Shown here piece after piece: positions 36,124-45,630 of a stretch of 64,000 bases of DNA. Source of the DNA: Nioella sp. MMSF_3534 (GTDB taxonomy: Bacteria; Pseudomonadota; Alphaproteobacteria; Rhodobacterales; Rhodobacteraceae); NCBI RefSeq assembly GCF_030732985.1, contig NZ_JASHJX010000004.1, forward strand, positions 1 through 64,000. The letters run 5' to 3'. Within the stretch, counting starts at the first letter, position 1. Every line of letters begins with the position of its first letter. Position numbers and translations under genes: made by a program. Under the pieces are notes generated by a model. The model was not told the DNA's origin, searched no databases, and was given only the letters and a program-made list of their open reading frames with translations.

Positions 36124-38564
36124 GCCTTCACCCGTTCTGCCTTGGGGTCATACATTGGCTTCAGGCTGGCAATCGCCTTGTGCCGCTTACCCGCGATCTC
36201 GATCTCGTAGCTTGACGCCAGCACATCCGCCGCGCTTTCGCCTTCGCAGGGCACATAGCCAAGCCCCACAGCCGCGCCCAGATAGTGACCGTAATTGCCA
36301 GAGGTCAGATAGCTGACCATCTTGCCGTCACGGATCACCGCCTCGTTATGGAAGAGCATCGGTTCGGGGTCTTCCAGACGGAACTGCACCAGCCGGCGCT
36401 GAAGACCGTCCTCGCGCTTCTTCAACACCGCGTCGCGGCCAATGAATTCGCCCTTGTCAGTCTTGACCGCAAAGCCGAGCCCTGCCTCCAGCACGTGATC
36501 CTCGTCGCTGATATCGTGGCCAAAGTGGCGGAAGGCTTTTTCGGTCCGGCAGCTGTCCAGCGTGTGCAGACCGCACAGCTTCAGGCCCAGATCTGCCCCC
36601 GCTTCTTCCAGCGCTTCGAATACGTGGCAGGCCATGTCTGAGGAGACGTAAATTTCCCACCCGAGCTCCCCCACATAGGTCACGCGATGCGCGCGGGCCA
36701 ATCCCATGCCAATCTCGATCTCGCGCGCCAATCCGAAGGGATGCGCCTCGTTCGAGAAATCATCGGGGCTGACCGCCTGCATCAGCTCGCGCGACTTCGG
36801 CCCCATGACGCACAGCACCGCCTCTGCCGCCGTAATGTCGGTGATCACGACGAACTCATCGCCCAGATGCCGCCGCAGCCAGGCCAGATCGCGTTGCAGG
36901 GTGGCCCCCGGAACCACGAGGAAGAAGGCCGTATCCGACAGGCGTGTCACGGTCAGATCGCATTCGATGCCGCCGCGATTGTTCAGCATCTGGGTGTAGA
37001 CGATCTTGCCCGGCGCCACGTCCATATCGGCCCCGCATAGCCGCTGCAGGAAGGCCAGCGCGTCGCGCCCTTCGACCCGGATCTTGCCAAAGCTGGTCAT
37101 GTCAAAGAGGCCCACGCCCTCGCGCACCGCCATATGCTCGGCCTTGTGGTTCTCGAACCAGTTCTGGCCTTTCCAGTCGTATCGGTATTCGCGTTCCTGC
37201 CCGTCAAAGGCGAACCAGTTGGCCCGTTCCCACCCGGCCATTTCGCCAAAGACCGCGCCGCGCGCCTTCAGGTGCTCGTGCAGCGGCGACCGACGCACGC
37301 CGCGCGAGGTCGTGACCTGCAGGTAAGGATAGTGATCAGCGTAGAGCAGGCCGAGCGTTTCGCTGACCCGTTCCTTGAGGTACTTGCGGTTCTTCTGGAA
37401 GGGCTGCGCCCTGCGGATGTCGGATTCCCACAGGTCGAAGGGTGGCTCGCCATCCTCCATCCATTGCGCCAGCGCCATGCCCGCGCCGCCGGAGGATACG
37501 ATCCCGATGGAGTTATACCCCGCGGCAACCCAATACCCGCGCAGTTCCGGGGCTTCGCCCAGGTAATAGCGGTCATCGGGGGTGAAACTCTCAGGCCCGT
37601 TGAAGAAGGTGTGAATCCCTGCCGTCTCGAACATTGGCATCCGATTCATGGCCATGCCGAGAATGGGCTCGAAATGGTCGAAATCCTCAGGCAGAGAGTC
37701 GAACTCGAAATCCTCGGGGATGCCGTTCATGCCCCATGGCTTCGCCTTGGGTTCGAACGCGCCAAGCATCATCTTGCCTGCGTCTTCCTTGTAGTACGCA
37801 CATTCGTCCGGCACGCGCAGCACCGGCAGGCGGTTCAGCCCCTCGATGGCTTCGGTCACGAGGTAGAAGTGTTCACAGGCATGCAAGGGCAGGGTCACGC
37901 CGGAGCGGGCCGCCAGATCGCGCCCCCACATACCGCCGCAATTCACCACCAGATCGGCGTTGATATGCCCGGCATCGCCGCCGCTTTCCCAATCGACGCC
38001 GGTGACTGCGCCATTTGCCTGTGTCACGCCAGTAACCTTCACGCCCTCGATCACCTGCGCACCACGCATCCGCGCGCCCTTGGCCAGGGCCATGGCGATA
38101 TTCGCGGGGTCGCATTGGCCATCGAGCGGCAGATGCACCGCGCCCACGATGTCCGAGACATTCAGATGCGGATACATCTCCTTTACCTGCTCGGGCGAGA
38201 TCTCGGCCACATCGACGTCAAAGGCACGCGCCAGCGTCGCCTGCCGCAGGATTTCTTCGTGCCGGTGCTCGGTCAGCGCGACGGTGATCGAGCCGTTCTG
38301 GCGCATGCCCGTGGCAACGCCGGTCTCTTCCTCCAGCTTCACGTAAAGATCGGCGGAATACTTCGCCAGCCGGGTGGCGTTCTGGCTGCCGCGCAGCTGA
38401 CCGATCAGCCCCGCCGCGTGCCAGGTCGTGCCGCAGGTCAGAACCTTGCGTTCCAGCAGCACGATGTCTTTCCAGCCCAGTTTCGCCAGATGATAGGCGA
38501 CCGAACAGCCAGACACGCCGCCACCGATGATGACAACACGTGCGTGGGAGGGGATCTTGGACAT
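36120..38564 (-). CDS. FAD/GcvT dehydrogenase, sarcosine or dimethylglycine dehydrogenase-like (paralogue 2)
   Basis: 814 residues. The N-terminal FAD-binding DAO domain begins HARVVIIGGGVSGCSVAYHL and has the TTWHAAG motif, whose His carries covalent FAD in dimethylglycine dehydrogenase. The C-terminal half is a GcvT-like tetrahydrofolate-binding domain (GVGLFDMTSFGKIRVEGRDA and YVGELGWEIYVS). It would demethylate sarcosine or dimethylglycine and transfer the one-carbon unit to folate. It starts 11 bases after the homocysteine methyltransferase gene. Together with the 815-residue paralogue it gives the two successive demethylation steps; which does which is not resolvable here. Confidence 0.88.
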   Translation of the reverse strand: MSKIPSHARVVIIGGGVSGCSVAYHLAKLGWKDIVLLERKVLTCGTTWHAAGLIGQLRGSQNATRLAKYSADLYVKLEEETGVATGMRQNGSITVALTEHRHEEILRQATLARAFDVDVAEISPEQVKEMYPHLNVSDIVGAVHLPLDGQCDPANIAMALAKGARMRGAQVIEGVKVTGVTQANGAVTGVDWESGGDAGHINADLVVNCGGMWGRDLAARSGVTLPLHACEHFYLVTEAIEGLNRLPVLRVPDECAYYKEDAGKMMLGAFEPKAKPWGMNGIPEDFEFDSLPEDFDHFEPILGMAMNRMPMFETAGIHTFFNGPESFTPDDRYYLGEAPELRGYWVAAGYNSIGIVSSGGAGMALAQWMEDGEPPFDLWESDIRRAQPFQKNRKYLKERVSETLGLLYADHYPYLQVTTSRGVRRSPLHEHLKARGAVFGEMAGWERANWFAFDGQEREYRYDWKGQNWFENHKAEHMAVREGVGLFDMTSFGKIRVEGRDALAFLQRLCGADMDVAPGKIVYTQMLNNRGGIECDLTVTRLSDTAFFLVVPGATLQRDLAWLRRHLGDEFVVITDITAAEAVLCVMGPKSRELMQAVSPDDFSNEAHPFGLAREIEIGMGLARAHRVTYVGELGWEIYVSSDMACHVFEALEEAGADLGLKLCGLHTLDSCRTEKAFRHFGHDISDEDHVLEAGLGFAVKTDKGEFIGRDAVLKKREDGLQRRLVQFRLEDPEPMLFHNEAVIRDGKMVSYLTSGNYGHYLGAAVGLGYVPCEGESAADVLASSYEIEIAGKRHKAIASLKPMYDPKAERVKA

Positions 38565-38575
38565 CTACTTGTTCC

Positions 38576-39472
38576 TCAGACGATCTTATGGCCCGCGGCG
38601 GTCAGCCGCCGGGCAAGTTCAGCAATATGGGCGGGGCCAACCTCGCAGCAGCCCCCGACAATCGTGGCCCCGGCATCGACCCAGCCCATGGCGAAATCGG
38701 CGTACTCGGCAGGGCCGAGATCCTTGCGGGCGCTTAGCGCATCCACGGTCGGGCGGTCCTGAAGGAAGCCGTCGGAGATCCTCGTGAACCCGTTGGCATA
38801 GGCCCCAATGGGCAGGCCAAGCGGCTTCAGGATCGTCAGGGCGGAGGTGATGGCTTCGGGGCGGGAGCAGTTGACCAGAAGTGCGTCGGGCCGGAATTCA
38901 TCCATCACCGGGGCAAGGCTGCTCAACTCCTCGCCAGACCGCAGACGCGTGCCGTTCTCATCATCGACCGACACCGACAACCAGACCGGCAGCTTGGTCC
39001 CGGCGCAGCCCGCCAAAGCCCCCCGCGCCTGCAGGATCGAGGACACGGTTTCGATCAGGAACAGGTCAACCCGCCCTTCCATCAGGCGCACCAGTTCCGA
39101 ATAGGCGGCGGCGGCCTCGTCTTCCGGCGGGCAGAGATCCGGCCGGTAGGAGGCGCGCAGCGGCCCAAGCGACCCGGCAATCCTGCCACCGCCATGGGCA
39201 TCGCGCGCCGCTTCCGCTTCGCGCAAGGCTGTCTCGATCAGATCGGCAAAGCGATCCTCAAGGCCCTCCGGGCGCAGCCGGTCGCGCAACGCTGAATAGG
39301 TGTTGGTGGTGGCAATGGTCGCGCCGACGTTGAAGTAGTCGCCATGAACAGCGCGCACCAGCTCTGGCCGGTCCAGCATCACAGATGTGGACCAAAGCGG
39401 CGTCGGGCGATCCCCGGCACGGTGCACCAGTTCCTGCCCGATAGACCCGTCCAGAAGGGTGATCTTGGTCAC
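38576..39472 (-). CDS. Homocysteine S-methyltransferase, betaine-homocysteine type
   Basis: 298 residues with the homocysteine-methyltransferase fold: ITLLDGSIGQELVHRAG, ITTNTYSALRDR-like TTNTYS stretch, and the zinc cysteines in LLVNCSRPEA and VGGCCEVGPAHI. It transfers a methyl from betaine (or S-methylmethionine) to homocysteine to give methionine. Next to two dimethylglycine dehydrogenase-like genes, betaine is the likely donor. The start is GTG at 39472, overlapping the TGA of the upstream gene (GTGA) with AAAGG 9 bases upstream. Confidence 0.86.
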   Translation of the reverse strand: MTKITLLDGSIGQELVHRAGDRPTPLWSTSVMLDRPELVRAVHGDYFNVGATIATTNTYSALRDRLRPEGLEDRFADLIETALREAEAARDAHGGGRIAGSLGPLRASYRPDLCPPEDEAAAAYSELVRLMEGRVDLFLIETVSSILQARGALAGCAGTKLPVWLSVSVDDENGTRLRSGEELSSLAPVMDEFRPDALLVNCSRPEAITSALTILKPLGLPIGAYANGFTRISDGFLQDRPTVDALSARKDLGPAEYADFAMGWVDAGATIVGGCCEVGPAHIAELARRLTAAGHKIV

Positions 39473-41916
39473 GCCCGCAACCTTTCGTTTTCCGGGTCCC
39501 ATAGCGGTCGGTCTTCCTGCACCACCGCGCGGAACCGTTCGCCATAGATCTCCACCTCCAGTTCCTTACCCGGCTCGGCCAGATCGGCCCGCACCATGCC
39601 AAGCGCGACCGACGCCCCCACCCGGTAGCCCCAGGCCCCCGACGTGGTTTCGCCCACGATCTGCCCGTCATGCCAGAGGCAGGACATGTAAGGTGCATCG
39701 CAATCGCCCGCGTCCACGATCAGCGTGACGAAGCGCTTCTTCACGCCCTGCTGTTTCTCGGCCATCAGCGCCGCTTTGCCGGTGAAATCCTGCGGCTTGT
39801 CGAGTTTGACGAACCGGTCCAGTCCGCCTTCGAACAGGGTGTAATCGGTCGAAAGATCCCCCTTCCACGCGCGATACCCCTTCTCGATCCGCAGGCTGTT
39901 CAGCGCCCACATGCCGAAGGGCTTGGCGCCTGCGGCAATGATCGCCTCGTAGATCGCGGGCACATCCTCGTTCGCGGCATGCACCTCCCACCCCAGTTCC
40001 CCGGTGAAGGACACGCGGATGAGGAAAGCGGGTTTGCCCGCGACGGTCGCGTGCTGATGGGTCAGCCAGCCTTGGGTCAGATCCGCATCGGTCAGCCCCG
40101 CCAGCACATCGCGTGATGTGGGGCCAGCCACGATCAGACAGTCCCGGTCGCGGGTGGTTTCCGTCACGGTCACGCCCTCGGGCACCGACCGTTTCACCAG
40201 CTCGCCATCATGCCATTGCGCCGTTGCCGCCGTGATCAGGACGAAGCTGTTTTCCTCCAGCCGGATGCAGCTCATCTCGGTCAGGATGCGGCCCCGATGG
40301 TCAGAGACATAGATCAGCCCGATCCGCCCCACCTTGGGGATGCCCCCGGTGCAGTAACCGCGCAGCCATTCATCCGCGCCGTCGCCCTTCACCCAGAAGC
40401 GAGAGAAGCCGGGCAGGTCGAGTACGCCACAGGCATCGCGCACCGCTTTGCATTCTTCCTTGATCCGTTGCTCCCACGGGCCAGAGCGGCCCCAGGTGTG
40501 GGTACTTTCCTCGCTGGTGTCGTCGCCGGGTTGCGCGAACCAGTTGGCCCGTTCCCACCCGTTATAGTCGCCCATCACACCGCCAAGCGCTTTCACCTTC
40601 TCATGCACAGGCGACAGCTTGCGGTCCGGCGCGGCGGGCCAGCGGTGCCAGGGGAAGTGCATGGCGTATTCGTTGCCATAGACCTCCATCCCCTTGGCGA
40701 CGCAGTAGTCGTGGTCGGTGTAGTCGGTGTAGCGGCGCGGGTCGCAGGCCCACATGTCCCATTCGGTCGCGCCATCGACGATCCACTCGGCCAGCACCTT
40801 TCCGGCGCCGCCGCCCTGCGCGATGCCGAAGGTAAACACGCAGGCCTCGAACGCGTTTGTCACACCCGGCATCGGCCCGAGCAGCGGCATCCCGTCGGGC
40901 GCATAGGGGATCGGCCCGTTGATGATGCGGCTGATCCCGGCGGTGGCGGCGAGCGGTACGCGCTCCATCGAATCCGCAACGATCTCCTCGATCCGTTCCA
41001 GGTCATCCGTCCAAAGCTGGAAGCTGAAGTCATTTGGCACTTCATCGGGCGATCCAGCCCATTCCGCCTTACAATTCGGTTCATAGGGGCCGATGTTGAA
41101 GCCGTGCTTCTCCTGCCGGAAGTAGTAAGACACATCCACGTCACGCAGAAGCGGCAGCTTGCGGCCGTTCTCCTTCGACCATGCCTCGATCTCGGGGATT
41201 TCCTCGGTCAGCACGTATTGATGGCTCATCACCATCATCGGCACGGTGCGCCCGCCATAGGGCTTGAACCATTCGCCGACCTGCTGCGCATAGTATCCGG
41301 CGGCGTTCACCACGTAGTCGCAGGCGATATCGCCCTTGTCCGTATGGACGATCCAGCTGCCATCCTCTTTCTGCGTCACGCCCGTCGCGGGGCAAAAACG
41401 GAGGATCTTGGCCCCCATGTCGCGCGCGCCCTTGGCCAGCGCCTGCGTCAGCTGCGCGGGGTCGATATCGCCATCGTTCGGATCATATAGCGCGCCCTTG
41501 ATGTCATGCGTTTCGATGAAGGGATACCGCTCCTTCACCTCCTCGGGCGTCAGAATCTCAAGGTTCATGCCCTGTTGCAGCCCCATCCCCTTGGCGCGTT
41601 CGAACTCCTGCATCCGCTCTTTCGAATGGGCCAGCCGGATCGACCCGGTCTGGTGGTAGTTCATCGGGTAATCCACCTCTTCGCCCAAGCGCGCATAAAG
41701 CTCGGTCGAATAGCGCTGCATGTTCATGACGGCCCAAGAGGTCGAAAAGGTCGGAACATTCCCCGCCGCGTGCCAGGTCGACCCTGCGGTCAGCTCGTTC
41801 TTTTCCAGCAGCACGCAGTCGGTCCAGCCCTTCTTGGCCAGATGATAGAGGCTGGATGCTCCAACGGCACCGCCCCCGATGATGACGACCTTTGCGGATG
41901 TGGGGAAATCGGCCAT
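39469..41916 (-). CDS. FAD/GcvT dehydrogenase, dimethylglycine dehydrogenase-like (paralogue 1)
   Basis: 815 residues, same architecture as the 814-residue paralogue: FAD-binding AKVVIIGGGAVGASSLYHLA, the covalent-FAD motif GSTWHAAG, and a C-terminal GcvT-type folate domain with VSFTGELGWEVHAANED. It is the first catabolic gene after the XRE-cupin regulator (11-base gap) and is coupled to the homocysteine methyltransferase by GTGA overlap. The expected reaction is oxidative demethylation of dimethylglycine to sarcosine, with electrons to an electron-transfer flavoprotein, and 5,10-methylene-THF formed. Confidence 0.88.
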   Translation of the reverse strand: MADFPTSAKVVIIGGGAVGASSLYHLAKKGWTDCVLLEKNELTAGSTWHAAGNVPTFSTSWAVMNMQRYSTELYARLGEEVDYPMNYHQTGSIRLAHSKERMQEFERAKGMGLQQGMNLEILTPEEVKERYPFIETHDIKGALYDPNDGDIDPAQLTQALAKGARDMGAKILRFCPATGVTQKEDGSWIVHTDKGDIACDYVVNAAGYYAQQVGEWFKPYGGRTVPMMVMSHQYVLTEEIPEIEAWSKENGRKLPLLRDVDVSYYFRQEKHGFNIGPYEPNCKAEWAGSPDEVPNDFSFQLWTDDLERIEEIVADSMERVPLAATAGISRIINGPIPYAPDGMPLLGPMPGVTNAFEACVFTFGIAQGGGAGKVLAEWIVDGATEWDMWACDPRRYTDYTDHDYCVAKGMEVYGNEYAMHFPWHRWPAAPDRKLSPVHEKVKALGGVMGDYNGWERANWFAQPGDDTSEESTHTWGRSGPWEQRIKEECKAVRDACGVLDLPGFSRFWVKGDGADEWLRGYCTGGIPKVGRIGLIYVSDHRGRILTEMSCIRLEENSFVLITAATAQWHDGELVKRSVPEGVTVTETTRDRDCLIVAGPTSRDVLAGLTDADLTQGWLTHQHATVAGKPAFLIRVSFTGELGWEVHAANEDVPAIYEAIIAAGAKPFGMWALNSLRIEKGYRAWKGDLSTDYTLFEGGLDRFVKLDKPQDFTGKAALMAEKQQGVKKRFVTLIVDAGDCDAPYMSCLWHDGQIVGETTSGAWGYRVGASVALGMVRADLAEPGKELEVEIYGERFRAVVQEDRPLWDPENERLRA

Positions 41917-41927
41917 GGCGGATCCTT

Positions 41928-42482
41928 TCAGTAGACGGGGGGTGAGATCACCCAGATTGCGACGGCGGGCTCCTCATAGGGATTGGCCCAACGGTATGAC
42001 TGGTCGCGCACGCGAAAGCTGTCGCCCGCGCGGATGGTGAAAGCGTCGTCATCGAGCCAGATATCCAGCTTGCCCGACATGACGAAGGCCAGTTCCTGTG
42101 TGGGGCGGGAGGTCCGTTCCATCCGGCTGGAACCGGGTTGAAAGGTCGAATGCACCACCTCGAAGGAATCGGTGAGGTCCGGCGACAGCAGCGCCTCGAC
42201 CAGCCCGCCATCCTGCTCGCCCACTTTCCGCCGATTGGCGGCGCGCACGACGCGGCCCATCTCGTTTTCCGGGCCGGTGGCCTTGCCGAAAAACAGCGAC
42301 AGGGGCACTTCGTAGATGCTGGCGATCTCGCGCAGGTCGCTGACGCGGGGGGTGGAGATGTCGCGCTCAACCTGGCTGATCCAGCCGACCGATTTGCCCA
42401 ACCGTGCGGCCAGATCCTCCAGCGTCAACCCGCGCAGCTTGCGCAGGGATCTGAGGTCAGCTCCGAGGGAGGGGTGTTGCAT
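41928..42482 (-). CDS. XRE-cupin transcriptional regulator
   Basis: 184 residues: an N-terminal helix-turn-helix (LRSLRKLRGLTLEDLAARLG and SVGWISQVERD) joined to a C-terminal cupin (RAGDSFRVRDQSYRWANP). This two-domain type commonly senses a small metabolite and controls a neighbouring catabolic operon; here that would be the betaine genes, which follow 11 bases downstream. The ATG at 42482 is preferred to one at 42557 because promoter-like TTGACA and a direct repeat occupy the intervening DNA; a longer N terminus remains possible. Confidence 0.85.
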   Translation of the reverse strand: MQHPSLGADLRSLRKLRGLTLEDLAARLGKSVGWISQVERDISTPRVSDLREIASIYEVPLSLFFGKATGPENEMGRVVRAANRRKVGEQDGGLVEALLSPDLTDSFEVVHSTFQPGSSRMERTSRPTQELAFVMSGKLDIWLDDDAFTIRAGDSFRVRDQSYRWANPYEEPAVAIWVISPPVY

Positions 42483-42494
42483 GGTTCGGTCGAT

Positions 42495-42548
42495 GCCCGT
42501 GAAATTTCGCTTGAAACATTCACAATGCGCCCGTGAAATTGTCAAAGG
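42495..42548 (-). promoter_or_regulatory. Putative promoter/operator of XRE-cupin regulator and betaine operon
   Basis: The 12-base word GCCCGTGAAATT (plus strand) occurs exactly twice, at 42495 and 42529, a period of 34 bases (about three helical turns). On the coding strand TTGACA lies immediately upstream of the distal copy. This arrangement fits autoregulation by the XRE protein. No strong -10 is visible. Confidence 0.45.
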
Positions 42549-42629
42549 TTTTTTCATCACCCTTGAAAATAAGGAGAAAAGCGACGCTGAGAATGTCGTT
42601 TTTGGAAAGCTCAGGAAGTGGAGAAGGGC

Positions 42630-43694
42630 TTAGCCACCACGCCCAAGCCAGCGAAAGACCAGCGGGGCGGAAAAGATCACGATCACGATCCGAACGATAT
42701 GGGTCAGCGAGACATAGGCGATGTCGCCGCCCATGGCGAAGGCCAGCAGGCTCATCTCGGTCAGGCCGCCGGGGGAATAGGCCAGGAAGGCCTGGCTCAG
42801 GTCGGTATCGGTCAGCGCCGCGACCACTGCGGCAAAGCCCACCCCGGTCATCAGCATCCCGACGGTCGAAAAGAAGCCCAGGAACAGGTCATGCCCCACC
42901 TCGCGCGCACTCGCCCCGATGAATCGGCAGCCGATGACCGTGCCCATGACGACCTGTGCCGCGATCACCAGAACCGTGGGCGGTGGCACGTCGACGATGT
43001 GGAAGAAATGCGCAATGCCCGACAGCAGCATCGGCCCCAGCACCGCCGCCGCGGGCAGGCGCAGCACCTTTCCCAGATAGACCCCCGCAACCGCGCAAGC
43101 CGCAAGCACCGCGTAATCGGTCAGGTCCAGTTCCCATAGCCCGACCCAGACGGCCCCACCTTGCCCGCCAGACGTCACGCCGAGGATCAAGCCGAAGAAC
43201 AGTGCCACGAAGCCGATGACCAGCAGGATCCGGCTGGCATGGGCCAGCGCGATGCGCTTTTCATCGCCGCCCTGTTCGGCGCCAAGGATCAACATCTCGT
43301 TCAGCCCGCCGGGCATGGCGCTGAAATAGGCGGTGACGGGGTCGTACTTTCCGATCAGCCTGTAAAACAGAAACGACGCTCCGGCGGCTACGACCAGAAA
43401 GGGCGGCAACACGAGAAAACTGATCGCCCAATCGCCAACCGCCTCCAGGATTTCCGGCGTGATGCCAGACCCGAGCATGACCCCGATAATGGGGATCACG
43501 ATGGGGCGCAGCCGGGCGGGCGGCGCGATCGGGGCATGCAGGATCGCGGCGATGGTGTTGCCGATCATCGGCCCCAGCATCCAGGGCAGCGGCATGCCGA
43601 TCAGATAGGCGAAGACGCCCGATCCGATGCCGATCAGCAGGGCAAGCGCGGTGCGCGCGGATGTCGTTTGAAACAGGGTCGCGCCGGAACTCAA
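42630..43694 (-). CDS. AbrB-family (PF05145) integral membrane protein
   Basis: 354 residues with about ten hydrophobic segments and an internal duplication: each half has a [11 protein letters not shown] or [11 protein letters not shown]-type loop and a [12 protein letters not shown] / [14 protein letters not shown] motif. This family is often annotated 'AbrB' or 'ammonia monooxygenase', which is misleading: it is a polytopic membrane protein, probably a transporter, of unknown substrate. The start overlaps the trhO stop by 4 bases, so the two are co-transcribed. Confidence 0.85.
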   Translation of the reverse strand: MSSGATLFQTTSARTALALLIGIGSGVFAYLIGMPLPWMLGPMIGNTIAAILHAPIAPPARLRPIVIPIIGVMLGSGITPEILEAVGDWAISFLVLPPFLVVAAGASFLFYRLIGKYDPVTAYFSAMPGGLNEMLILGAEQGGDEKRIALAHASRILLVIGFVALFFGLILGVTSGGQGGAVWVGLWELDLTDYAVLAACAVAGVYLGKVLRLPAAAVLGPMLLSGIAHFFHIVDVPPPTVLVIAAQVVMGTVIGCRFIGASAREVGHDLFLGFFSTVGMLMTGVGFAAVVAALTDTDLSQAFLAYSPGGLTEMSLLAFAMGGDIAYVSLTHIVRIVIVIFSAPLVFRWLGRGG

Positions 43695-44602
43695 ACCGGG
43701 CCACCGGCTAGGTGGCGTTCTCCGCGTGCCTTCGCCAGCTCGATCTGCTTCTGCCGCTCGCGGAACCGGGCGCGATCTGCGTCCGTGTGTTCAGACAGAC
43801 ACTGATGGCAGGACACGCCATGTTCATATTCGGCGCGCGTCTTGTCCTCTGGCAGCAGCGGACGACGGCAGGCCCTGCACAAAAGATGAGGCCCTTCCTT
43901 CAACCCGTGCCCGACCGAGACACGCTCGTCGAAAACGAAACATTCCCCGTGCCACAGGCTGTCCTCTTCCGGCACATCCTCCAGATATTGCAGGATGCCG
44001 CCCTTGAGATGATAGACCTCGTCCACCCCCTGTTCGATCAGGTAGTTGGTGGATTTCTCGCAGCGAATGCCGCCGGTGCAGAACATCGCAATCCGCTTGT
44101 TGTGGAAGCGGTCCTTGTTCGCTTCCCACCAGGCAGGAAATTCACGGAACGTCGCGGTTTCGGGATCCACCGCGCCCTCGAAGGTGCCGATCGCGATTTC
44201 GTAGTCGTTGCGCGTGTCGATCACCGCCACATCCGGCGCGGAAATCAGCGCGTTCCAATCCTCGGGCCGCACGTAATGGCCCACCTTCGCCTTGGGATCG
44301 ACGCCGGGCACGCCCATGGTGACGATCTCTTTTTTCAGCCGCACTTTCATGCGGGCGAAGGGCGCATCGGTGGCTGTGCTTTCTTTCCATTCCAGATCGG
44401 CACAGCCGGGCAGGGCGCGGATATGGGCGAGCACCGCGTCAATGCCCTTGCGCGGCCCTGCGATGGTGCCGTTGATCCCCTCGGACGCGATCAGCAGCGA
44501 CCCGCGCACATCCTCAGCCTCGCACAGGTCGCGCAGCGGCGCGCGCAGGGCGTCGGGATCCTCGAACCGGGTGAAGTGATAGAGCGCGGCAACGGTATAC
44601 AT
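43691..44602 (-). CDS. trhO: tRNA uridine(34) hydroxylase TrhO (rhodanese family)
   Basis: 303 residues with the UPF0176/TrhO layout: N-terminal [16 protein letters not shown] acylphosphatase-like domain, central rhodanese domain [18 protein letters not shown] with active-site [11 protein letters not shown], and a C-terminal Cys-rich segment [11 protein letters not shown] and GVSCHQC. It hydroxylates U34 in tRNA using oxygen, leading to (m)cmo5U-type modification. The start at 44602 matches family N termini; an upstream in-frame ATG at 44674 is not favoured. Confidence 0.9.
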   Translation of the reverse strand: MYTVAALYHFTRFEDPDALRAPLRDLCEAEDVRGSLLIASEGINGTIAGPRKGIDAVLAHIRALPGCADLEWKESTATDAPFARMKVRLKKEIVTMGVPGVDPKAKVGHYVRPEDWNALISAPDVAVIDTRNDYEIAIGTFEGAVDPETATFREFPAWWEANKDRFHNKRIAMFCTGGIRCEKSTNYLIEQGVDEVYHLKGGILQYLEDVPEEDSLWHGECFVFDERVSVGHGLKEGPHLLCRACRRPLLPEDKTRAEYEHGVSCHQCLSEHTDADRARFRERQKQIELAKARGERHLAGGPV

Positions 44603-44705
44603 GCGCTTCCCATACACCCGCTGCGCAGGGGCGTTCAAGACGGCACGCTTGATCGGGCGGGACGCAAGGGGCACAGTTTAACGATCCAACCCGGAGGGGC
44701 ACATC

Positions 44706-45626
44706 ATGCGGTCTGAAACAGCACTTGGCGCGATCGGCAGAACCCCGTTGGTGCGCTTGCAAGGGCTTGAACCCGAAGCAGGGGCCGAGATCTGGATCAA
44801 ACTCGAAGGCGGCAACCCGACCGGGTCCTACAAAGACCGCATGGCCGTGTCCGTTCTGACCCGCGCGATGGAACGGGGCGCGCTGCGGCCCGGGGACCGC
44901 GTGGTGGAGTATACTGGCGGCAGCACCGGCACGGCGCTGGCATTCGTCGCGGCGGTTCTCGGCCTGCGCTTCACGGCGGTTTTCTCGGATGCGTTTTCCG
45001 ACAGCAAGCGGCAGGCGATGGAGGCCTTCGGAGCCGAGGTTCTGGTCGAACCCTCCGACGGGACGATCACACCCGAGCTGATCCAGAGGATGAAGGCCCG
45101 CGCCTACGCTTTGGCTGCGGAACCCGGCAGCTTCTATGCCGATCAGTTCGGCTCGCCCGATGTGCGTGCGGGTTACGCCCCCATGGGGCAGGAGATCGCC
45201 GACGATCTGGGGCATGTCGATCTTCTGGTCTCTGCCGTGGGCACCGGGGCCGCGCTGATGGGCACCGCCGACGGGCTGGCCGAAGCAGGGCAAACCCCCG
45301 AGGTAATCGCGCTGGAACCTGCGCAGTCGCCGCTTCTGACCACCGGCAAGGGCGGCCCACACAAGGTGGAAGGCGTCGGTGTAGGATTTGAGCCGCCCTT
45401 TCTCGACCGGGCGCGACTATCCGACATCCGAACCATCGATCAGGAGACCGCCTTTGCCATGTGCCGCAGGCTGGCGGCAGAGGCGGGCGTGTTCGGCGGC
45501 GGCTCTACCGGGCTGAACGTTGTCGCCGCGATTCAGCTTGCGAAAGAGCTTGGCCCCGGCAAACGCGTCGTCACCTTCGCCTGCGACAGCGGGGCGAAAT
45601 ACCTCGGCGGTCACATCTACGGTTGA
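44706..45626 (+). CDS. Cysteine synthase-family PLP enzyme
   Basis: 306 residues of the fold-type II cysteine synthase/cystathionine beta-synthase group: GRTPLVRLQGLEPEAG, the PLP lysine in NPTGSYKDRMA, EYTGGSTGTALAFVA, VGTGAALMGTADGLAEAG and FGGGSTGLNVVAA. The TSGNTG motif typical of true CysK is replaced by TGGSTG, so the acceptor substrate may differ (cysteine synthase-like or other beta-replacing enzyme). It stands alone, divergent from trhO and ending 4 bases from the convergent winged-helix hydrolase gene. Confidence 0.85.
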   Translation: MRSETALGAIGRTPLVRLQGLEPEAGAEIWIKLEGGNPTGSYKDRMAVSVLTRAMERGALRPGDRVVEYTGGSTGTALAFVAAVLGLRFTAVFSDAFSDSKRQAMEAFGAEVLVEPSDGTITPELIQRMKARAYALAAEPGSFYADQFGSPDVRAGYAPMGQEIADDLGHVDLLVSAVGTGAALMGTADGLAEAGQTPEVIALEPAQSPLLTTGKGGPHKVEGVGVGFEPPFLDRARLSDIRTIDQETAFAMCRRLAAEAGVFGGGSTGLNVVAAIQLAKELGPGKRVVTFACDSGAKYLGGHIYG

Positions 45627-45630
45627 GACC

